Origin: Candidatus Atribacteria bacterium | GTDB taxonomy: Bacteria; Atribacterota; Atribacteria; Atribacterales; Atribacteraceae | Assembly: GCA_026390275.1 (NCBI GenBank) | Contig: JAPLGF010000250.1 | Location: forward strand, 1 to 9,638 | Length of the DNA stretch: 9,638 nt | Direction: 5' to 3' | Shown: positions 6,203 through 9,638 of the stretch, piece after piece | How positions within the stretch are numbered: position 1 is the first letter of the stretch | Layout of the letters: every line of letters starts with the position of its first letter | Translations under genes and position numbers: made by a program | Notes under the pieces: generated by a model | The model's database searches: none | What the model saw: only the letters and a program-made list of their open reading frames with translations | Told to the model about the DNA's origin: nothing

Positions 6203-7324
6203 CTATGGCTGGAACTCATTCACCCAGCGGGAGACCAATCGCACCCGCTCGATATCGCCGGGAGGAGAAATTTCGTCCGAAATACCCAGGATGAGGTGGG
6301 GAGAAAAGAGCTTCAAAACTCTCCTGGTGAAGACTTCCAGTTCCTCGAGGGGATAACTGGGGAGGAAAAGGAGCATGGGGATGCCATCGAGAAGGATGGT
6401 GTCTCCCATGGCGTCTTTGAGTTCTTCGAGAGTCACATCTCCCTGGGGAAGCGGGGTGGCTCCCTCAATTCCATCAAAGCCCGCTGCCTGCAGGAACGGG
6501 AGGAGAGGGCGGAGTGATCCGTCCATATGAATGTGGCAAAATTTTCCTGCCCGGTGAAGCTCACTGACTCTTCTTTGATAATACGGGAGAAGGTATTCCT
6601 GGTAAATCCGGGGGGAATCGAAACGACCGTCGATGTTTTCTCCGAAATTGAGGATTTTCACCGGACAGGAAGCAAGGAGCTCGAAGAGCTCATTTTCCGC
6701 CTCCTCCGCGATGTGCAGGTATTCCCGGATATTCTCCGGCTCATCGTAGATCGCCTCGATCAACCGTTCAATGCCCAGGTATTCCAGGAGCAAACGCTGA
6801 AAAGGACTCCGGTGCCAGTAGAATTGGATTTCTCCGTTCTCTCTCATGGCTCTTTGAGCTTCCTGGTAAAAACAGGAATCAAAGCGGAAATGGGTATTCT
6901 TGAGAATCGAAATGATAATAGGGAGGTCGTCCAAGTTTTTGACCGGGTGTTCCACGTAATGCCAGGAGCACCCCCATTCTCCCCATCTCTTCCTTCCGGT
7001 CAGTTCGCCAACCGGGGATTTGAACACCACCAGGATTTCCTCTCCAGCTGGTACCTCCTCCACGGAGGTACCGTTTTCGTATTCTGGGTAAACATAGGTA
7101 CGGGGGCTGGAGATGTCGGTCCCGGAACCATAGTAATACCGGACCGAGGCATCCAGGTCCCGGTAGAGATCGAGAAGTGGTACGTCCTGATACATCGCCG
7201 GGAGGAGTCCTCTCGTCCGGTTGACGTTGTACCAGTGCTCGAGGCGAGGTTGCCAGACGATTTGTTGTGTTTTTTCCTTGCGGAACGTGCGAAGGATATT
7301 TTCTTTCGTGTTGATGGTGTTCAT
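6203..7324 (-). CDS. Uroporphyrinogen decarboxylase-superfamily protein
   Basis: This 373-aa protein has the TIM-barrel URO-D fold by pattern: RTFRKEKTQQIVWQPR at the N-terminus, a central IDGRFDSPRIYQEYLLPYYQ, then HRAGKFCHIHMDG, and a late ILGISDEISPPGDIERV. The last two correspond to the metal/ligand segments of cobalamin-dependent methyltransferase relatives (MtaA/CmuA type). Here the usual H-x-C is H-x-H (HIH), with a cysteine just before it. True heme-pathway HemE is less likely, because the N-terminal substrate motif (RPVW-M-RQAGR) is absent and the gene sits directly upstream of a sugar importer. UroD-like genes in sugar-uptake clusters are usually of unknown activity; methyl transfer or demethylation of a carbohydrate-derived substrate is a guess. 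The stop is TAG. The only usable start, ATG 7322-7324, abuts GGGAGG with no spacer, an unusual arrangement. Confidence 0.85.
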   Translation of the reverse strand: MNTINTKENILRTFRKEKTQQIVWQPRLEHWYNVNRTRGLLPAMYQDVPLLDLYRDLDASVRYYYGSGTDISSPRTYVYPEYENGTSVEEVPAGEEILVVFKSPVGELTGRKRWGEWGCSWHYVEHPVKNLDDLPIIISILKNTHFRFDSCFYQEAQRAMRENGEIQFYWHRSPFQRLLLEYLGIERLIEAIYDEPENIREYLHIAEEAENELFELLASCPVKILNFGENIDGRFDSPRIYQEYLLPYYQRRVSELHRAGKFCHIHMDGSLRPLLPFLQAAGFDGIEGATPLPQGDVTLEELKDAMGDTILLDGIPMLLFLPSYPLEELEVFTRRVLKLFSPHLILGISDEISPPGDIERVRLVSRWVNEFQP

Positions 7325-7387
7325 CCTCCCTCATTCACCCTCTCTTCGGATGGTATCGAACAATAAACCGGATAGTAAAACACAGAC

Positions 7388-7633
7388 CTACTTTGTCGGA
7401 ACCTTCGAAAATGCCTGGAAAATGGCAAAAATAATCAGCACCTATCCAACGATGCGGACGACAATGAGAGTATTGATCATACTGGGTCTCAAGGGGAAGA
7501 GCTCAATCACCTGGGTTACGCCGAAAATCCCCAACGCCAATCCCAGGAGGAGGACAAGCAAGCTCTTCTTTTCCCGATACCCCCACTTACTCTCTCCCTC
7601 TCTATTCTACTCCGAAAGTGAACTTATTGTCAT
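7388..7633 (-). pseudogene. Small two-helix membrane protein ORF with two in-frame amber codons
   Basis: From ATG 7631-7633 a single frame runs 81 codons to TAG 7388-7390, interrupted only by TAG at 7607-7609 (codon 9) and 7442-7444 (codon 64). Between and around the stops it reads like a real small membrane protein: a charged start ending KWGYREKK, helix 1 (SLLVLLLGLALGIFGVTQ, about 24-41), a short loop ELFPLRPSM, and helix 2 (INTLIVVRIVG, stop, VLIIFAIFQAF, about 53-75), then SKVPTK. If codon 9 is a true stop there is no in-frame ATG, GTG or TTG before helix 1. I do not recognise the family. It lies 63 nt upstream of the UroD-like gene on the same strand. It is either a decaying gene or one whose TAG codons are read; the absence of frameshifts is notable. 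Confidence 0.45.
7604..7633 (-). promoter_or_regulatory. Possible promoter of the UroD-like/ABC operon
   Basis: On the minus strand ATGACA (7628-7633, one mismatch to TTGACA), an 18-nt spacer and TAGAAT (7604-7609, one mismatch to TATAAT). It would start transcription near 7597, ahead of the UroD-like gene. The same bases contain the ATG and first TAG of the small membrane ORF, so if this promoter is real that upstream ATG is not translated from it. Weakly supported. Confidence 0.35.
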
Positions 7634-7783
7634 CGGTTGAGAACCACTCCTTTTAGCATTCCAAAACAGGACGGGAGAACAAATACCACCCTTACCACGG
7701 TCTAAGGGAGGGACGAAGAGAAGGTTGGCAATGACCGGGAGGAGCGAATCAGGACCATCACGGGCCACTCACGATTCGCTCTT
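7634..7783. other. Gene-free stretch between the small membrane ORF and the acyltransferase gene
   Basis: I see no open frame with coding character here on either strand. It holds the stem-loop next to the acyltransferase stop (7742-7781) and, on the minus strand, a weak AAAGGAGTGG about 13 nt before ATG 7633. Confidence 0.6.
7742..7781. repeat. Stem-loop immediately downstream of the acyltransferase gene
   Basis: GAGCGAATC (7742-7750) pairs with GATTCGCTC (7773-7781) across a 22-nt loop, 2 nt past the acyltransferase stop codon. In the gene's direction there is no T run after the stem, so it is a poor intrinsic terminator and more likely a 3'-end stabiliser. On the plus strand TTTT follows the stem, but no plus-strand gene precedes it. 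Confidence 0.55.
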
Positions 7784-8872
7784 TTACTCCGAGGTGACAT
7801 TACGTTCCAGAAAAAAATTCAGATATTGGTAGAGAAAATATGAGGAATAGAAAGTTTTGATTCGTACCAATGAATCGCCGTGCAGAAATTCCAAAATTTG
7901 GTTAAAATGAGTATTTATTCCTCTCGTGTTGGCTATTTTGTACCGAATCTCTTGACAAGCGAGGGAGTCAGGGGAAACGTGCAGGTCTCCTCGGAAAATT
8001 CTTTGCATTAGAAACGTTTTTGCATCATATTGAACAACGGTCACCCGGGGGATGGTGAAGAAAGGGTGTGATTTTAAGAACGAAGGGAAATTATTGTCCT
8101 GGTGATGGATGAATTCTGGGAGAGAGCAACCTCCTATGAACCCATATTCATCAATAGCCCACGTTTGGCGACAGCTGCTACAGACAGCGTGATCACCATT
8201 TCCAGAAAGGGTTCGGAATCCTCCGCATTGCGGGCATATCCAGAGTACTCTTTCAATGCCTAAGGCTTTGTTTTTCCCCGAATATCGGATCAGGTGTTCC
8301 TTCTGCCAATCCCATTCCGAGTGGTGAATGAAGCGCAGGACGTCGGGATCGTGGAAAGTTTGAAAATGGAGGAAGACATGACCTTCTCTGGCGCGAAGAG
8401 CCCAAACTGGCTTGGAAAGCCAAGCACCCTGGATTCGTACCCCCAGAATGGGAACATCCAGATTATTGATCAGTCGTTCTATGCCTGATCCCAACAATGA
8501 ATCTTGGAATTCTCCCGTCCAGGTAATGGTCCCCTCCGGGAACAGGCCGGCGATTCCTCCTTGTCGGATGATCTGGAAAATGGCATTGACCGTGGCTGGG
8601 TCGGGACGAGATTTAGACTTTGGTATTGCCCCGGTCTTCCGGAGGAAGAAGCGTTCGATGGGGTGCTGGAAAGAGATTTGTGCGACCACCCATGATACCG
8701 GATACGGCAAGAAGGGGCCAATTAAAAACGGATCGACGGAACTGACGTGATTGCTGACAATAAGAAACGGAGGCTGCGGGATGTCTCCCTGGATGTGAAT
8801 GTGGTAATGTTTTTTACAATATGGTAAAAAGGAAAATCGTGCTATATTCCATAGGAAAATACCCTTACTCAT
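7784..8872 (-). CDS. PlsC-type acyltransferase with C-terminal zinc ribbon
   Basis: This predicted membrane-associated 1-acyl-glycerol-3-phosphate-type acyltransferase has 362 aa. The catalytic motif is NHVSSVD (H42, D47; the family HX4D), then GAIPK at 81-85 and FPEGT at 111-115, the three conserved blocks of the LPLAT fold, and VPILGVRIQGAW near 140-151. After the acyltransferase domain comes a four-cysteine zinc ribbon, CPQC (213, 216) and CSSC (231, 234), and about 125 further residues that I do not recognise. Plain PlsC proteins are about 200-250 aa, so the tail is the unusual part. I chose ATG 8870-8872, preceded by GGGTAGGA. The frame stays open for 87 codons upstream to 9133, but that part translates tandem and palindromic repeats, not protein. 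The stop is TAA. Confidence 0.85.
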   Translation of the reverse strand: MSKGIFLWNIARFSFLPYCKKHYHIHIQGDIPQPPFLIVSNHVSSVDPFLIGPFLPYPVSWVVAQISFQHPIERFFLRKTGAIPKSKSRPDPATVNAIFQIIRQGGIAGLFPEGTITWTGEFQDSLLGSGIERLINNLDVPILGVRIQGAWLSKPVWALRAREGHVFLHFQTFHDPDVLRFIHHSEWDWQKEHLIRYSGKNKALGIERVLWICPQCGGFRTLSGNGDHAVCSSCRQTWAIDEYGFIGGCSLPEFIHHQDNNFPSFLKSHPFFTIPRVTVVQYDAKTFLMQRIFRGDLHVSPDSLACQEIRYKIANTRGINTHFNQILEFLHGDSLVRIKTFYSSYFLYQYLNFFLERNVTSE

Positions 8873-8903
8873 TTTCCTACCCAGAAAACGATGTTGAAAA
8901 AAT

Positions 8904-8935
8904 GGGGAACTGGGGAACTGGGGAACCGGGGAACT
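8904..8935. repeat. Tandem repeat, four units of 8 bp (GGGGAACT)
   Basis: Units at 8904-8911, 8912-8919, 8920-8927 (last base C instead of T) and 8928-8935. It lies in the leader of the acyltransferase gene. Short units of this type expand and contract by slippage, so copy number may vary between strains. Confidence 0.9.
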
Positions 8936-8977
8936 GAAAAAAGCACCCTCCCATACCTGAAAATGATCATCCCCAAG

Positions 8978-9017
8978 GAATCTCCCCCTTTGGATAAAGG
9001 AGGACCCCGGGGGATTC
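8978..9017. repeat. REP-like imperfect palindrome
   Basis: GAATCTCCCCC (8978-8988) is nearly complementary to GGGGGATTC (9009-9017), with an inner stem CCTTT/AAAGG at 8987-9000. A further C-rich run, AAATCCCCCCCTTTCC, ends near 9054 and may belong to the same element. C-rich palindromes of this form are commonly dispersed in bacterial intergenic DNA as REP elements or small non-autonomous mobile elements; its copy number elsewhere in the genome is unknown to me. Confidence 0.6.
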
Positions 9018-9083
9018 GATGTTCCCCGCGGCCAAGTCAAATCCCCCCCTTTCCGTTTCACTGCATTTTTGGGATTATGTCCT

Positions 9084-9092
9084 ATTATACCA
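9084..9092 (-). promoter_or_regulatory. Extended -10 promoter candidate for the acyltransferase gene
   Basis: The minus strand reads TGGTATAAT, a perfect -10 with the TGn extension, which can work without a good -35; none is evident. Transcription from about 9077 would give a roughly 205-nt leader that includes the palindrome and the GGGGAACT array. The TAA of the DUF1659-like frame lies inside it. Confidence 0.5.
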
Positions 9093-9282
9093 AAAGAATA
9101 AGCGAGACGCTCCTTTTCACAATTGATCGCCAACCGAGGAATGGAAAGAAAATAAATTGAGCAGCGGCTTTTACGTTCCCCCAGGACGGAGAGGACGTTT
9201 GCATTCTCCCTGATTCTGGGTCCAGACCCTCTTCAAAGCGGATGTGGAGCCAGTTGACCTGCTCAACAGCAGTCACCGCCAT
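9085..9282 (-). CDS. DUF1659-like small protein, C-terminal half missing or replaced
   Basis: The ATG at 9280-9282 has an excellent AGGAGGTG (plus-strand 9289-9296) 6 nt upstream, so translation is likely. The first about 41 residues (MAVTAVEQVNWLHIRFEEG, then DPESG and WGNVKAAA) resemble DUF1659 proteins, small proteins of about 70 aa from Firmicutes-like bacteria, in which an LxIxFxxGxD..G segment is followed by SNVK. The expected tail (A.D...Y.VAQALA.LQ) is absent in all three frames. Instead the frame runs through QFIFFPFLGW and on to TAA for 65 aa, overlapping the promoter candidate of the next gene. The DUF2922 partner that often accompanies this family is not seen. Probably a truncated remnant; function unknown. 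Confidence 0.5.
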   Translation of the reverse strand: MAVTAVEQVNWLHIRFEEGLDPESGRMQTSSPSWGNVKAAAQFIFFPFLGWRSIVKRSVSLILLV

Positions 9283-9408
9283 AGTGAACACCTCCTGGGG
9301 TTTATGTGGTTTAAAGAGCCGCGGGTGATGGGGGTTCCTACTCTATGGGCTGGGCGGGCGATAGGAAGAATAGGATTTCACAGGCGTTTTCATTCATTTA
9401 TTGAAATA

Positions 9409-9417
9409 TGCTATAAT
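9409..9417 (+). promoter_or_regulatory. Extended -10 promoter of the MEDS-domain gene
   Basis: TGCTATAAT on the plus strand is a perfect TATAAT (9412-9417) with the TGn extension. A weak TTCATT stands at 9389-9394 with 17-nt spacing. The predicted start near 9424 gives a leader of about 42 nt to ATG 9466. The stretch 9297-9408 upstream shows no gene. Confidence 0.6.
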
Positions 9418-9465
9418 TTTGCAAAACAATTGCCCAGCCCATTTTGGCATTGAGGGGGAAATACC

Positions 9466-9638
9466 ATGAAAGGATTTTCCGATTCAAATCCGTCATTGGA
9501 AAAATCAAAACTTTTTGAGAAACCCCCACTTTTGCTGGAAGCCCTGGAAAAACTTCAACCCCATGATCATCTCTGCCTCATCTATGAATCGGAAGAAGAA
9601 TGGAGCAAAGCCATCATTCCTTTTATTGGTATCGGTCT
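9466..9638 (+). CDS. MEDS (DcmR sensory) domain protein, N-terminal part (cut by window edge)
   Basis: The ATG at 9466 is preceded by GAGGGGG (about 8 nt) and a clear extended -10 promoter. The 57 visible residues end in HDHLCLIYESEEEWSKAIIP, which matches the opening of the MEDS domain (H-x-C-x-x-Y-x-S-x-E-E followed by a hydrophobic ...PFI..G). MEDS domains are putative ligand sensors named after the DcmR regulator and methanogen/methylotroph proteins. They are usually found N-terminal to PAS or histidine kinase modules, or to a transcription regulator helix. The output domain is outside the window, so kinase versus transcription factor cannot be decided. It is the only plus-strand gene here and diverges from the DUF1659-like gene. 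Confidence 0.7.
   Translation, partial: MKGFSDSNPSLEKSKLFEKPPLLLEALEKLQPHDHLCLIYESEEEWSKAIIPFIGIG

Noticed and set aside
6527..7366. A 279-codon open frame on the plus strand
   Set aside because: It lies entirely antisense to the UroD-like gene, which has clear family motifs. Its translation resembles no family and it has no proper ribosome binding site.
8904..8935. CRISPR-like array
   Set aside because: Units are 8 bp with no spacers; this is a simple tandem repeat.
8873..9133. An 87-codon upstream extension of the acyltransferase frame
   Set aside because: It translates the GGGGAACT array (giving PVPQFPSSP-type peptides) and the REP-like palindrome, has no ribosome binding site at its beginning, and homology starts only after ATG 8872.

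Overview
The window is a chromosomal replication-origin region, probably from an anaerobic and possibly thermophilic bacterium outside the Proteobacteria. The order dnaA-dnaN-recF, a bipartite origin with DnaA boxes on both sides of dnaA, strong AAGGAGG-type ribosome binding sites and genes such as a DUF1659-like ORF and a MEDS-domain sensor fit a Firmicutes-like or deep-branching lineage (Atribacterota or Clostridia relatives are my guess, not shown by the sequence). Every gene except the last is on the minus strand.

Left part (1-3067): the first 16 codons of recF, complete dnaN, an unusual origin element between dnaN and dnaA, then dnaA. dnaA is interrupted by one in-frame TAG at 1832-1834 but is otherwise intact on both sides. 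Upstream of dnaA (2714-3067) lie a DnaA-box cluster and a good dnaA promoter. The dnaA-dnaN spacer (1183-1265) holds two inverted perfect DnaA boxes. They flank a near-palindrome of CTA/TAG trinucleotides around an all-A/T core, like two DnaA-trio unwinding modules facing each other.

Middle part (3068-7640): an apparent catabolic operon transcribed toward the origin. In order of transcription it holds a small two-helix membrane ORF carrying two in-frame TAGs, a uroporphyrinogen-decarboxylase-superfamily protein, a secreted sugar-type substrate-binding protein, and two permeases of a CUT1-type ABC importer. No ATPase is present, so the importer must use one encoded elsewhere. A perfect 12-bp hairpin separates the binding protein gene from the permeases.

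Right part (7784-9638): a PlsC-type acyltransferase with a C-terminal zinc ribbon, a repeat-rich leader (four GGGGAACT units and a REP-like palindrome), a DUF1659-like ORF whose C-terminal half is missing, and on the plus strand the start of a MEDS (DcmR sensory) domain protein.

The points most worth a second look are the symmetrical trio origin, the amber codon in essential dnaA, and the recurrence of in-frame amber codons (three of three interruptions are TAG). Nonsense mutation or assembly error remains the simplest explanation for the ambers, because TAG also looks like a normal terminator of dnaA and of the UroD-like gene.
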